From: Tanypteryx hageni
Lineage: Eukaryota > Arthropoda > Insecta > Odonata > Petaluridae
Assembly (NCBI GenBank): GCA_028673005.1
Contig: CM054117.1
Coordinates: 32,956,561-33,020,560 of the forward strand
Length of the DNA stretch: 64,000 nucleotides
Reading direction: 5' to 3'
The position numbers and the translations under genes are program-made. The notes under the pieces were generated by a model. The model was given only the letters and a program-made list of their open reading frames with translations. It did no database searches and was not told the origin of the DNA. This document shows, piece by piece, positions 14,390 to 26,621 of this stretch. The stretch's first letter is position 1, and each line of letters opens with the position of its first letter.

Positions 14390-14900
14390 CTACGCAAGGC
14401 GTAAAGCAGAGAGAGAGAAAGAGAAGAAAGAGAAGGGGAGAGAAGGGGAGGATAAACGGATGTGCGAAGGAAAAAAAGAACGAGTAAAACCGCGGATGAG
14501 GAAGTGATAACAAGAGATAGGAGGGGTGTGTAGGTTGGTGCGAGGGTAACACGCCTGAAAGGGTGAAGAGGGAGGGATAGAGAAGGATAGGGTCATGTTA
14601 GAGAGAGGGGTAGGAGGTAGGGAGTGATAAAAGGACGGGAATGAAAAAGTAGGCGTCTAGAGAGAAAGAGAGATGGAGGAAACGGGAGATAGAGAAGAGA
14701 ACCCGAGAAGGGATATGGGAAGAAGACCCAGGACTCTCTCTCTCTCTCTCTCTGTCCCTCCAAGCGTTTTCCTTCCATCTATCGGATCCACTCAATCTTC
14801 CCTCGCACTCCCCTCTCTCCTCGTCCCGCTTTACACGCACTCTCTCCGCCTCTCTTTCCTCCCTCTCTTCTCTTTCTCACGAATACCCTACAGTCAAAAG
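14390..14900. repeat. Purine tract switching to pyrimidine tract
   Basis: The top strand is almost all purine from about 14405 to 14730 (gagagaaagagaagaaag and similar), then turns at about 14736 into (CT)n and CT-rich sequence through about 14880. Overlapping open frames on both strands are translations of this biased composition. Confidence 0.8.
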
Positions 14901-15227
14901 GAAGGACGACTAGGACCTTATATGGTTTGGCCAACATTACCAACCCGCCCTTCATCCGATCCTACCCTTCTTATGCTCCCTACCCTACGACCCACATATC
15001 TCCCCTCCCACGCGTTTGTTCCTTCGCGCCGTCCTCTCTTGTTCCCTTTCAACGAGTGGTCTCCAAGGAGGAAGGGAAAAGGGCATAGCAATCTAGACAG
15101 TGTGGTTGTCGAGATACTGTTGTGCCGAAAATGTTTTCTGTCGCTCATCATTACCAGTATATCCTCTCGGAAAATCAAATTTATTGCCGCACGAATTCAG
15201 AATGTAACGGCCAATCGTGTATGTATG

Positions 15228-15233
<6 letters not shown>

Positions 15234-15276
<43 letters not shown>
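15234..15276. repeat. (TA)n microsatellite
   Basis: A TA run preceded by a degenerate (ATGT)n stretch (tatgtatgtatatgtatat) and followed by CT/T-rich sequence. Confidence 0.95.
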
Positions 15277-15278
<2 letters not shown>

Positions 15279-18200
15279 TTTTCGTTCCCAAAATATCCGA
15301 ATTTTTAATATTTTTCTTGTCCTTCCTTTTTTCCTCGTAACTTTGTCTCCGCTCCTATCGCCCTATCCTTTCGTCCTGTTTTCTGACATATCCATTCACA
15401 CCCCTTTTATCTATTTTGCATTCATTCTCCTGTATTTTAGTTATTACATTGGCATGTATCTCTTTTTATTCTTTTTCTCGTCAAGTTACTTTAATTTTGT
15501 TTTTTGTTATTATGAAATCTCTCTTCTATTTTCCAGCTCCCATACTAATACCTCCATTTTTGTTTTAATTTTATAATCGTATTTTATTGTCATCGTTCTT
15601 ACCTTTAAGTGAATAAGTCTCCGAGAGAACCACAATCATTTTCTCCTCTCTTCTCCATGCTCAACCAATTCCGTTTAATTTGATTTCCTCCAACATCTGT
15701 CTCCGACTTTATACTTTCTCCTATTCCATTCGTTTAATTGCGTAGTCCATCTCTTTCTTTTGCGATCATTTGCCACATTTTCTTCTTTGCCACATCTATC
15801 TATCCTCATTCATTTTATTTGTCATACTTTGCTCGGAGGCAGACTTTTCGTAGCTCTACGTTATCGCTCACAATTCTAGACGGAAAACTCTCTCTCTCTC
15901 TCTCACTCACTCACTTCCAATCTTTTGGTATCTTTATTGGTCCGAGGTGTTTTGGAGGAAAGGTGGCTAAGAATATACGAGAAAAGCGACAATCATAAAA
16001 AAATTCCTACATTCAGACACTTTATATTTTTCGTTTCAAAATCCGTCCAAAATTTAATTTGCTGGGACTATCCGATAAATTAATTCCCAAGGCAGTATAT
16101 TTGCAACGAATGAGTGAAGAGAAAGCAATTTCTTTTGAGAAACGTCGTTTTTCTCACTCTTGAATTCATAGACTTATCAATTTCTGTTGCTATCGAATAC
16201 TTTGGATTTGAGGATGGATCATATAGTCAACAAAATATAAACTCTTAATTAAATACGTTGAGAGAAGCGTTGCATCCTTCACAATGTATGAAAAGGCACG
16301 CTCAATCATCTCCTAAGGGTAGGTCACTACATTTCTTAGATTGAACTCCTTTGTCTTACAAGCGAGTCACATATACATAACTGAACAATCGCCCATCATT
16401 AAAAACTGCCAAAAATGTTTTGAATGAAAATTTCCTCAACTAGCGATAGATGTAATAATAATGATCGCGAAAGAATATAATAAAATAACAAAAGTTAGGG
16501 CAATTACACCAACTGTATCGCCAAAATTAGTTTATATTCCTAAGATACATAATTAGGATGTTCAATTTCGGCTGCTATTCAAAATGAATCTATATCCCAT
16601 GATTAAAATGACAAAAGTTTTTTTAATCGCAGAAAAGTATTAGCATAAAAAAGAGATGTGTTCATCTGAGCGGTATAGTTAATCATTCCACCTCAAGTAA
16701 TAACACCATAACTTCATAAATCTCCAAATTGCGGTCACAGAATAATAAGTACATTATGCAAGAGATGCTCAAAATAGAGCATTCGATTATCGTCCTATTT
16801 ACTCGAACTCGTAAAAAAACTCCTCTCCCGTAGTCGGATTTGGCGTAATATTTCCAAAAAGACATCGCATAAAGTATTAAAAAAGATGACTCGAGAAGGC
16901 GAGAACGTCTCTGAAGAGAAAGAAAAGATTCCTTCTTTCGAGAGATGTCACCACCTTATTTCTCTCGAGACTGAGCTTTCTGCCGAAAGCCACTAAGTTC
17001 CTCTTACGACGGGAGCACGTCATTCCCAAATCACCCTCTTGTGACATAATCCCACGTCTCATCCCAGCCCCTTACACTTTTTTTTTTAATTCCAGCCCTT
17101 ATCCTCTTCCTGTTCCGACCTTCTGCCTTCCTGCGCACCCGCTTAATTCTTAGCCCTGGCTGCTTAAAAGAATTACGACCCATTCTTGCGCATCAACACA
17201 ATTCGTTTCTTCTTCTTCTTTTTCACGCTCCCCTGCCGCTCTAATTGGGTTGACGCGCGGCGTGGGGAGAATGAGGATTAATTCCTTCCTCAAATAAGTA
17301 AAAAGTAGATTTTGTTTCGTTACTTTCGCCAAGTCAAAAATGAGGTTGATTCAAGCCCCTGCCTATGAATCGCATAGGTAACTTCAATTTGGAATTTTTA
17401 ACGAGTCGTTTCCACGTTCACGCTTATCGTACCCAACGCGAGATCATAAGGATATTTTTGAAATTCCGTTGCAATGTACATTTATGGTTGAGACTGCTGG
17501 AACTGAGTTCACGCAATAGTTCCCTTTATAATCATCAAATTAAAGGGATATGCCTGTTTCACACTCTTGATAACCAGGCAAAGTTCACACGAGTATCATT
17601 CAAAACAACAAGAGTTTATTTAATTAATGATGAAACAAGGAGTTAAGGATAACTATTATTATTAATATTTCAGAATTTCCCAATAAACCTGGATAAAATT
17701 ATATAGAATCTTTCAGGGAGTTAAAAAAAAATTAAAAATGTGAAAGATACATATCTCTGTTAATAAAAAACTAGTCAGTAATATTCATAAATAAAATTCA
17801 TTATCATTTTATGTAGATGAAAAAACCACCCTTAATCCATCAATACTGTACCGATTATGTAGTATATTTCAATCACCTTTTGTTTAAAACCTAAGTCGTC
17901 TCCGTATAGTAGTTTTGAAAGCGCTAAGCTTCGAACGTTTCTCGGATATTTATCAAAAACTTATAAAATGTTAATAATCGATATTTTCTCCAAAAGACAA
18001 AAATTTTCATCAGCCATCAAATGTATCCTTCCTTGCCTCTCTTTACAAAAATAAGATATCACTCCAAAAAATCACCTTCCACATGAATAAAACGCAAACC
18101 CATTTATCAAACAAGAAAATTAAAATAAACGTTATAATATCACATAAAATCGTCTTTTGTGACATTCCCCTTCATTGCTTTCCGCGTGCCAATTCGATTT

Positions 18201-19343
18201 TGGTCCAAAAATCCAATATCAAAGCGAACCAAAACCTGTTTGTGTTAGTGGGATGAAAGGGAAATATGTGCGCGATGCTCTCAAAAGAAAAAACAACTCT
18301 CGTCCATATTTTGTCGTAAGCCATTAAATTATCTCTTACGCATCAATTCCGCCGTGGAATCAGTTAGCCTCCCCCTAACCGAGTTTTTGAGTGTTGACAC
18401 GTATCGCCCGCGTTCTTGACTGACTGACTCTTCCGACCTCACACCCCCAAACCAAAAGGTTCCCTCTCCGACGAAATCCATCAACAGTTCCTAGAACCCT
18501 ATCGCTACCCTGTCAGCGACCCATCCCATCGCATCCTCATCACCAGAGGGAGAGAAAGGGGGAGAAATTCTTGCCGAGGCTACTTCCAACGAGCCGGTCA
18601 CCCTCCCTTGACGATCAGACTTAAAGCTGCAGCTGCCTCTATCCTCCGCATTAAAGATGTCTCCAATCCCCTCTCTCCCTTCCAGTCGTTTTTTCCTATC
18701 TCCTCTCTCCGTTCGACACTCTCTCGCATCGAATTCCTTAAATATTTCTCGCAAGCAGAAAAACTCGCCTTCCGTTTGCATTTGAGAGAGCAGATTTCCT
18801 AACCAAATTCCTCCCGTCTTTGGAGGCTATAATTCTGAATGAATGAAAAACAAACACGATATGTTGCACTATAAAAATGTATTTTTTAGCCGGATTTCTT
18901 TTCGAAAGTCATATTTTTAGAAACTTAAGACACATTAGTGCAATACATTAGTTTAATAAAGTTAAATAATAAATAAATAATCGAGCGTTTAACTATCAAC
19001 TACAAGTGAGATGATTAACGAAGCCTTTCAGTGTTTTACAGAAAAACACTTCACGTGTTACATTATCCGGAGTATTTAATAGAAATTATATCAAATCACC
19101 ACGAATGGGTAAGGCACAGTCGGATGTGCAAAAAAAGTCCCCTATCTCGTTTCAGTCCTTTTATAATTTCTTCATTTTGCTTTGAAACGATGTTTTTTTG
19201 CTATTGCCTGTGCTTTACAATTTAATTAATATTTGTACCAATTAATATTTATAAATGTTAACGTAATCTATCCTTTTAAAGCAGTCAACTCAGGCAATAT
19301 AAAATGCCAAAAACATTCTCCATGATAATAACTGATTTTAGCA

Positions 19344-19345
<2 letters not shown>
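15277..19345. other. No supported gene
   Basis: Pyrimidine-rich on the top strand to about 15900 (with a CT run at about 15888-15902), then AT-rich. No domain, RNA gene or transposon end was recognised. Confidence 0.5.
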
Positions 19346-19346
<1 letters not shown>

Positions 19347-19406
<60 letters not shown>

Positions 19407-19417
19407 TACATATATAC
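19347..19417. repeat. (TA)n microsatellite
   Basis: A long TA run with a few CATATA interruptions. It directly abuts the dispersed repeat that starts at about 19410, and the same junction occurs in inverse orientation near 42280. Confidence 0.95.
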
Positions 19418-19603
19418 TAGTAGAAGGTGCTTGCATTCTGCAAGCATATCATCTCACCTTGAAAAAACATTCATCTTTCGGACAGATATTTCATCATTAC
19501 AAATATTTTTTTAATTCTAAAGATTTCACCTCCGCAGGGATTTTTGTTTTTCCCTTATGTCATAATAATAGATTGAAACAATCCCCAAACTTTGCAATTT
19601 TAA
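19410..19603 (+). repeat. Dispersed (TA)n-linked repeat, copy 1
   Basis: This copy reads from tatatactagtagaaggtg through a small hairpin (CTTGCATtctGCAAG) and ends at aactttgcaattttaa. A clearly homologous copy (about 85% by eye) lies on the minus strand at about 42095-42290, and it too starts at a TA run. No coding capacity is visible. This suggests a short non-autonomous element or a satellite monomer with a (TA)n terminus. Confidence 0.8.
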
Positions 19604-19722
19604 TATAAAGGTTCTCATTAAACTACTTTGTTTTCTAATTACATCATTTATAGTTTATTTTTATAAATGTTTGCCCAAAATCCATATAGTAAAAAAATAT
19701 AGGTATTAGAAAATATTATATA

Positions 19723-19780
19723 CAGGGGGGGCGAATTTGGCGGTTTTCCCCGGGTGCTAAAATAGCTAGTTACGGCGCTG
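19723..19780. mobile_element. Possible 58-bp hAT-like terminal remnant
   Basis: The segment starts CAGGGGGGGCG and ends ACGGCGCTG, with short imperfect CAG...CTG ends and tata-type flanks. Its internal wording (ccccgggtgctaaaatagc) recalls subterminal sequence of decayed arthropod hAT elements. It is too short to classify, and the flanking (TA)n hides any target duplication. Confidence 0.3.
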
Positions 19781-19820
19781 TATATGTGTGTATATATATA
19801 TATATATAAATATATATATA
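19781..19820. repeat. (TA)n-rich microsatellite
   Basis: A tatatgtgtg stretch followed by TA repeats with one interruption (tataaatata). Confidence 0.9.
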
Positions 19821-20507
19821 ATCTTATATGTATTGGGTTTTTGAGCCACAGTGCGGTGTGTGAACACATCTAAGTGGTTGAGGAGGCGAATATTTTTTCA
19901 CGGTGGCGGAAACGTTAGAAGATCTTGTATCAAAAATCGAAATAACATAAAACGAGCTTTGGATTTGACAGCGTGCGTCTGACGAAAGTTCCAGAGCCGT
20001 TTCAGGAAGCTTTTCATTACTCGCGCCAAAAGGGCTGGCAAGAGATTTTTGAAAGCGCGTAGCGCCGTGAAATGCGGTGACACGCACGGCATACTAGTAA
20101 TCCCGGAAGTCTAACTCTCACCAAGGAATAAAAGATGAAAAATTGCCTTTAAAGAATATCCTATTTTGCGGACAAAAAGTTGTGCCAAAAGAACTAAGGA
20201 TATTTACGACGTATCGTTTAAACGCTATCTTTGTCTGAATTGCACTTTATTTGCTAATAATATGACCCTGTGATTACTTAAAGAATGAGAAATAGAGAAT
20301 TATCGTTCTGGTCTCCTAGTTAAAATAAAATTTGTAAAAATGAGTACTTAAGAATAAAAACATGAAAAATAAGAAATTATCTTACTTATCTCCTACAACC
20401 GTAACAAAGTAACAAGAAGTGCATTTCGACTACAATGCATTCAACGGTAATTAACTTAAAGAAGATTCTAAAAAAACGTTGCTTTATATAATTTACTTTC
20501 GGTGACT

Positions 20508-20550
20508 CATCACTGAAGACGGCTGTATTTTAGCCGAAATAAACGTGGTT
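20508..20550 (+). ncRNA. Hammerhead-ribozyme-like core (orphan)
   Basis: CTGAAGA (20513-20519) fits the CUGANGA half of the hammerhead core. One extra base follows, then a stem GGCT (20521-20524)/AGCC (20532-20535), then GAAA (20536-20539). Downstream is taaacgtgg rather than a clean short palindrome, so stem III is unclear and stem I is weak. No Penelope-like reading frame adjoins. It could be a decayed element end or a chance match. Confidence 0.35.
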
Positions 20551-23500
20551 TTGCATAACCTTGTTATAGCCATAGTAAATGCGGAAGTACTTATTTTTTC
20601 AAATTCTCAAATTAATAAGGATTATAAAATCCACTTTTCGTTATTCAAAAAGATAAATATCATTTGTACCATTTAAAACGTCATTTAGATATGTTAAAAG
20701 AAATTTTACGTGACTTTTGTCTTTAATAATCGATCGTGAAAATTCTTGAATTAATTACTACTACCGACGTGGCCATTCTTTTGAAGTGGATACCAAATTT
20801 ATTAACCAGTTTGACAAAATTGCGGAAATTTGTATATTTAGCATTTCAGGTACTCTCAAAAAATTCACCGATTTCAATTATTATTTTACGTAGAATGCGA
20901 ACGTAAATAATTCATGAATTTGAGTGCAAAAACAATAAGCCGACGACGTTAAATTATTTTTAAATGCAAATAGGTGATATGTTTTTAAAAAATTAGTACA
21001 AATTTTTTAAAATTATAAATTTTCGTCATCCAAACTTTTTATTTGGAAAAAACCACGAGCACAATTATTCTTATTTTTCAAACTCCGATTTTTTATGCAA
21101 GAATATCACGCCTGAAACAAAAACTCTGCGGCTATAAACTAAAGGCAGACCCTCGTTTCCTCCAGGCCCCCTGAGGTCGGAAATAAAGACGATGTTTGTG
21201 TCACGTCGTAGCAGGTCGTTTAGGAAAAAAGAAGAAAAAAAAAGGATCGTTAATCAGGGCAATTAAGGCCATGCGGCTTACGGCCTGATGACGACTTATA
21301 AAACTTGGGGAGGGAGGGATAGGATGAGGTGGTTAGGGTAAATGGCTTCTTGGTTTAACGACGTAGAATCGCATCCAAAAGAGGGTATCGCGTATCATCT
21401 TTCCTCCCTCATGACTCACTCAATTCACTTCGTATATCGTGCGAAGAGAGAGATAGAGAGAGAAAAAGAGAAACGGTTTTGGAATTGAGGACGATCGCAG
21501 ACAGAGAGAGAGAGAGAGAGAGAGAGGTGGCGGAGGGTGATAGGACAAAGGGGCAGGAGGTGCCGGGCATTATGGGAGAGACACGCGGGATAATCGACTT
21601 TCGCTTTCGGCGCTGGAGATTTTTTAAAGGGGATGGGCTATCGTCAACGCCGACTGTATTCAGAATTCGTAGAAATTGAGACTCGTCTTTATTGGCTATC
21701 TATTCGATTCATTAACAACAAGGCGTAAAATGTACCCATCACGCATTAGGTGTGGAATTGGACTATTTATGTCGGGTATATTTTCTTAATACTTATTCTT
21801 GTATGACAGCGTGCATATCTAGCTTTATAACAGATTCACGAGTACATTTTGTACTACGGTAGGATGAAAGTCTGCTAATATTGATGTAAGATTAATAATC
21901 TAGTGATTATTATCCCATGCATTGGATCAAAAGACTTGCACAGAGCGTCCTAAATATTTTATGAGTTCTCATTTCAGTTATGTACAATTTTTTTTAACAG
22001 TCGAAGCTAAGGTGGGGTAATTTTATAGTTAAAAGTAAATGTAAAAGGCGAAATGGTGAAAACTAGCCTTTGCCGCATCACATTTTAATTCGATTTAGAG
22101 ATTTAATTCTCAAATTTAACCCCAATGCTAGTTTAAAACTCAAAGGCATTGAGTTAATTTAAAAATCATCTATAATTCTACGAGTTAAAATTTATACTTT
22201 GAGTTGACCTGCGGCATTACATCCCCTGACATATTTTGCGAGCGGAGCACCTGGCGAATGCAGATATTAAGAGGCAGCTAGTTATTTAGTTTAGGAAGCA
22301 TCTCTAAAAGATCCACGTTTTTCACGTAGACCTAAATGCATAGGACAAAAAAAGGAAGACTAGTAACTAAACGAAGCCCATCTAACGTTATCGAGTCACG
22401 TGAAGATGTTTGAGCAAGGCCATCACCCATCGCTGTTAATGGAAGGGATGGATTTTTTCGTTGCAATGATTGCGCAATCGATCAGAATGAGGTCACTGGA
22501 AACCCTTTGTTTACTGTATTTGAACAGAGTCTAGATGGAATTGGGGCTTGTAGTAAGAGAGAGAGAGAGAGATGGATAGAGGGATTTGCTAACAAGGAAT
22601 TAAGAATATTAGAATTCTAAAAAACACTTTGAAGAACTGAGAGCGGGAATAACCTTTAAAACGCCAGATTATTAAAAAATGAAGCTCTTGTTAATGATCG
22701 CATACACTATATCTACTTACGAGAGAACCAATTATTGAAAAACTAAAGAGAAAAAAATTGAGCGGGTATCCCGAATGAAAATAAGAGCTATGGTTATTCG
22801 AGTTTATATGGGGACGGAGTTCTTTGATTTCGCGAAATACTCGATTTAGAACGAACCAATGTTGGCATCGAAAACACCTTAAGGAGACCGTAGAAACCAT
22901 AAGCAATAATTGATTTCTGATATTTCCAATAAAAGTATTCATACCAATACGTTAAAGCTCTGGGCTAGACATTATGTCTGGGTACCATTATCAAAGGCGA
23001 ATGAGTGAAATCTTTCTAGCACAAGGATTTCTATGTTCGTCGTGTCAACTGTTGAATTTCCTATATGATTTGCATGAAATTATTTCATTAGGCATGTCAA
23101 AAATTATTCTTATTTACGCGTGATAGTTGCCACGTTCATATTAAAGATAAAAATTCCCTGCATTATAAGCTAATACTTGTTGTATAAGAAAAATTATACG
23201 GCGAACATAATTAAAAAATAGTTTTCGCCATCTCCACAAGTGATATCTTATAAATATTTTAGTGTGTGTGTGCGTGCATGTATGTTCTTTATACGTTTTT
23301 ACACCGTTGAAGCTATCAAATTCAAAAGTTTCATGGACAAAAGGAAGAATTTGGTCTAGGTTTGAAGACCGTGGGGTCTCTATACTCCATGGGGTCAACA
23401 AAATGTTATTTCCATAAGAATGCATGCGAAATGGAGTGGAGAACCCCCAAAATGCCATGCAGCCCTTCACTGATGTGGATATAAATATACCTAGATATTA

Positions 23501-24119
23501 ACTTACGACCACGGGAAATGGCTTATTTTACGCACATAAAACTGAATATTTTAATTCTGTTCATGTTATGCATTACATGTTAAATCGCTCGAAATTAGCA
23601 TTTAAGTGCAAACTTTATTAACATCTTCCAGGCGGCAACAAAGCTAAATTTCTTAATTGTTGTCCTCTTCAAAAGGAGATAGTTACGTAAAGATTAATGC
23701 AAGGAAAATTCACGCCGTGGCGCGCCGTAGAGGAAGAATAGCTAACGCCAAGATAAACCTAAATATACTACCTATGCTTTTAAAGTTAATCAAATTATTT
23801 TTAAGGAATATTAGAACATTGTTATCTTTTACCATTAACATTGAAAGATTTATCGCAGCATAAATCGATACATTTACTTACATTTATTCGGTAACCAAGA
23901 TGTTGTTTATTGTTTACGATTTGGCTAATAGTATTGACATAATTCACATAATTTTATTGCTGCTTTAAAGGCTTCGGTGCATCTATCCATGCGAATATTA
24001 AATAAGACGTTAATGCTTAATTATATTAATGGTAAAACTTTACAATACAATACATAAAATAACAAATGTTAATGTAAACATCGCTTGCGTAATTAAGGAA
24101 TGGGGAACGTTTGATAAAG
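20551..24119. other. No supported gene
   Basis: AT-rich sequence with a (GA)n run at about 21502-21526 and a shorter one near 22558. Frames here lack recognisable domains. Confidence 0.5.
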
Positions 24120-24327
24120 TTCGGATCTTTTTTTATAGGGGCTCCGCCCCAAAACCCCTGAACCAGCACTTCAAAACTTGGGGTACCCAACAGTAAAAGT
24201 AAGTAAATTTCAAAATTTATTGTATTGTTTTTATTGTAATATGACATCAAAAGTGATATATTAATAATAATAATAGTTTGCAACTTAAAAGATCTCTTTC
24301 CCGAGCGAAGCCGGGCGTTTCAGCTAG
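24120..24327 (+). mobile_element. Helitron 3' terminal region (non-autonomous or truncated)
   Basis: The 3' end shows the Helitron signature: a hairpin CCCGagcgaagcCGGG-type (24300-24315), about eight bases of spacer, then the terminal CTAG (24324-24327) followed by T, as expected for insertion between A and T. Upstream, a GC-rich word (ggggctccgccccaaaaccc at about 24138) is of the kind often found inside arthropod Helitrons. The 5' TC terminus is not located, so the left boundary is a guess. No RepHel coding is present. Confidence 0.65.
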
Positions 24328-25256
24328 TACTATATAAAGAGAAACATTTTATACAAGCTCATTCACTACCTTATAATGGAAAATTTTCACCAAAAATGCA
24401 CCAGTAACCTTTGGTTGTCTTTTTTGTTATTTTCCAAGCTTTCCTCTTTATTTAACGAAGTCTATAGAAAGGAATTGTTTGTTTTACGCGTATCATAGCA
24501 GCCTGCTACCGATCTGCGTTGACAAGCTCTAACGGTTATTTACGACGCAAAAAATCGCGAAAAATAATTTATAAAACTTTACGATATTTTGCTCGACAAA
24601 GTAAGTGGTTCACCTTACATACGAAAAAGTGATAGTTGGTATTGAGCAATTAAAACAGTAAAAAATTGCCCGACGTCAAAACAGAGCGGTACAGAGTAGT
24701 CTTCGAGCGAGCAAGGGCGGTAGACGCGGGAAGAAAAATATCCCAGGAATAAATTCAGCTCACCGGTCGCAAAACCCATGATGAGAGCGGGGAAGGAGAA
24801 GAACGAAAGTGGTTGGTGACAAAAAAGGAAAAGATTGAACGCTTAACTCGAGAGGTGTCCACTGCAACAGACAGTTACAGAACGACGTGAAACCGAACTG
24901 GGGAGAGTTTCGTTCCAACAGTATCGAGATGGAAATATTGACTTCTTATTAATCTTGTTTCCTATCGTTGAAGCTTTATTTTTATATATTTCGTTCATTA
25001 AGATAAAACAATTACAGAAAAATGCAAGTTTTGCCTAATTTACTCGCAAAAATAAAATTTTAATTAATTTATGCACGCCATTTTTCATCATTCATAATTA
25101 AGCTTGGAAGGATTCGATTTAAATCGAAAAACGCCGATAAACGTCGATTTTTCTGAATTTTCAAAATCGACGACAATAAATTATCCTCGATAAGCGTCGA
25201 TTTTCCAAGAAGATGGAAAAGTATGCGTCTAAAAACCTATTCTGAATTATAATTAC

Positions 25257-25425
25257 CGGCCTTGGTAGAGGGGTGGTTAGCGTGTCTGGCTCCCAATGCT
25301 AGGGTCGCGGGTTCGAATCCTGCCGAGGGCATGGCTGTATGTGCTCGTCTTTGTTAACGTTATTACGTTCATTGTAAAAGGCCGTTAACGGCTGTTTATG
25401 AGCTAATATAAAAAATAAAAATATT
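25257..25425 (+). mobile_element. tRNA-derived SINE, family 1 copy 1
   Basis: The head resembles a tRNA. A box A-like sequence (tggtagaggggtggttagcg, 25264-25283) and an exact box B-like sequence (ggttcgaatcc, 25310-25320) are correctly spaced, with plausible acceptor, anticodon (ctggc/gctag) and T stems (gcggg/cctgc). The tRNA-unrelated body ends in ggctgtttatgagcta and an A-rich tail. A second copy sharing both head and body lies at 61629-61780. The shared body argues for a SINE rather than a tRNA gene. Confidence 0.85.
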
Positions 25426-26009
25426 AAAATTCGTTTCTGTTTACTTTATTCGCAATATTATTTCCTTTTCTGGATTTGCCTTAACAGTGGAACTGAAAGA
25501 AGAGTATTTCTTTACACTCAAATATGCGTCTTTTTGAAAAGCTCACGCTTCCAATCTGAACAATCAGGTAACCGCAAGGCTCTAGGGTAGTTTTGAGAAC
25601 ACGTGTTTCTTAGCCCTTTTGAGGTTTTTGAGATTATATTTGCCGACCTAATAATGGTGGGATATTCCACGAGCCTCTCTATACAGCTAATGTCATGAAT
25701 ATGTCCTGCTGAGAGTTCCTCGAGGTTCGGAAGAAAGGAATTTCGGTGGTCGTTTGAAGCCCGCCAATCGTTTTGCAACCCCTTCCATGCATCTACCCAG
25801 TTGAGTGTAATCCTGGAACAAATGTTTCTCAATTGCTTGCTATGGTTTTCTCCTTTAGATGGACGTTGTTGTATGCGCTTTCACCCCTTCTCCGTATGCA
25901 TTGAACCCACACTTTTGACAGTCTTTCTCTAAAAGTTATCCAGGAAGGATCGTTCCGCTCTCTTGCTTTTGACTCCATCGTTTGCTACAGGTTAGTAAAT
26001 TTCAATTTA

Positions 26010-26619
26010 TACAGGGTGTCCCAGGAGGAAAGGTCAATATTCTGGGAGGTGATAGAATCGGTCATTCTAAGAAAAAAAGTTCGTACGGACAAGTGTCCTA
26101 TTCCATACAGTTTCCGAGATAGAGCTATTTGAATGTACAGTTGCAAAACTCATGTCGTGGCAGTAACATTCACTGACCACCAAGATCTCCAGACCTAACC
26201 CCGTTAGATTTTTGTTTATGGGGTTGGATGAAGAGTGAACTGTACACAAGAACAGTGGATACACGAGACGAACTGTTCGATCGCATAATGGCTGCTATTG
26301 CCCGCGTAAAGGAAATTCAAGATGAACTCATACGAGCAACATGCCTTTTTCTCACACGAGTTGAAACGTGCATTAATGTTGAAGGTAAAATTTTCGAAAA
26401 TTTATTATAAACTGTAACTAATTTTTCACTTGAACAATAAATATTAGCAACAGTACGTAATATCTCTTTCTTATCAATAATTTTGCAACGGTACATTCAA
26501 ATAGCTCTATCTCGGAAACTGTTTGGAATAGGACACTTGTTCATACGACCTTTTTTTCTTAGAATGACCGATACTATCACCTCCCAGAATATTAACCTTC
26601 CCTCCAGGGACACCCTGTA
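26010..26619 (+). mobile_element. Deleted mariner-type transposon with 139-bp terminal inverted repeats
   Basis: The element runs TACAGGGTGTCCC...GGGACACCCTGTA. It is flanked by TA on each side (26008-26009 and 26620-26621), the target duplication expected for Tc1/mariner. The inverted ends are long (26010-26148 and 26481-26619) and over 90% alike. Between them lies only the C-terminal part of a transposase, so this is an internally deleted copy that would depend on a partner elsewhere. Confidence 0.93.
26177..26410 (+). pseudogene. Transposase C-terminal fragment (mariner/IS630 type)
   Basis: The frame opens with PPRSPDLTPLDFCLWGWMKS, the block around the last catalytic acidic residue of Tc1/mariner DDE transposases. 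It continues about 60 residues to a TAA at 26408-26410, just before the right inverted repeat. An in-frame TGA at 26174-26176 precedes it. The N-terminal DNA-binding domains and the first two catalytic Asp residues are missing, so the fragment cannot be active. Confidence 0.88.
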
Positions 26620-26621
26620 TA

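Noticed and set aside
14062..15308. Long overlapping frames on both strands
   Set aside because: They lie on the purine/pyrimidine switch and (TA)n; no family resemblance.
19970..20020. Hammerhead motif at ctgacgaaag
   Set aside because: The CUGANGA half is present, but the stem is followed by ggaagctt, not GAAA, and the loop is too long.
25257..25335. Functional tRNA gene
   Set aside because: The tRNA-like fold is followed by a body shared with a second copy at 61.6 kb, and base 33 of the loop is not T, so a SINE fits better.
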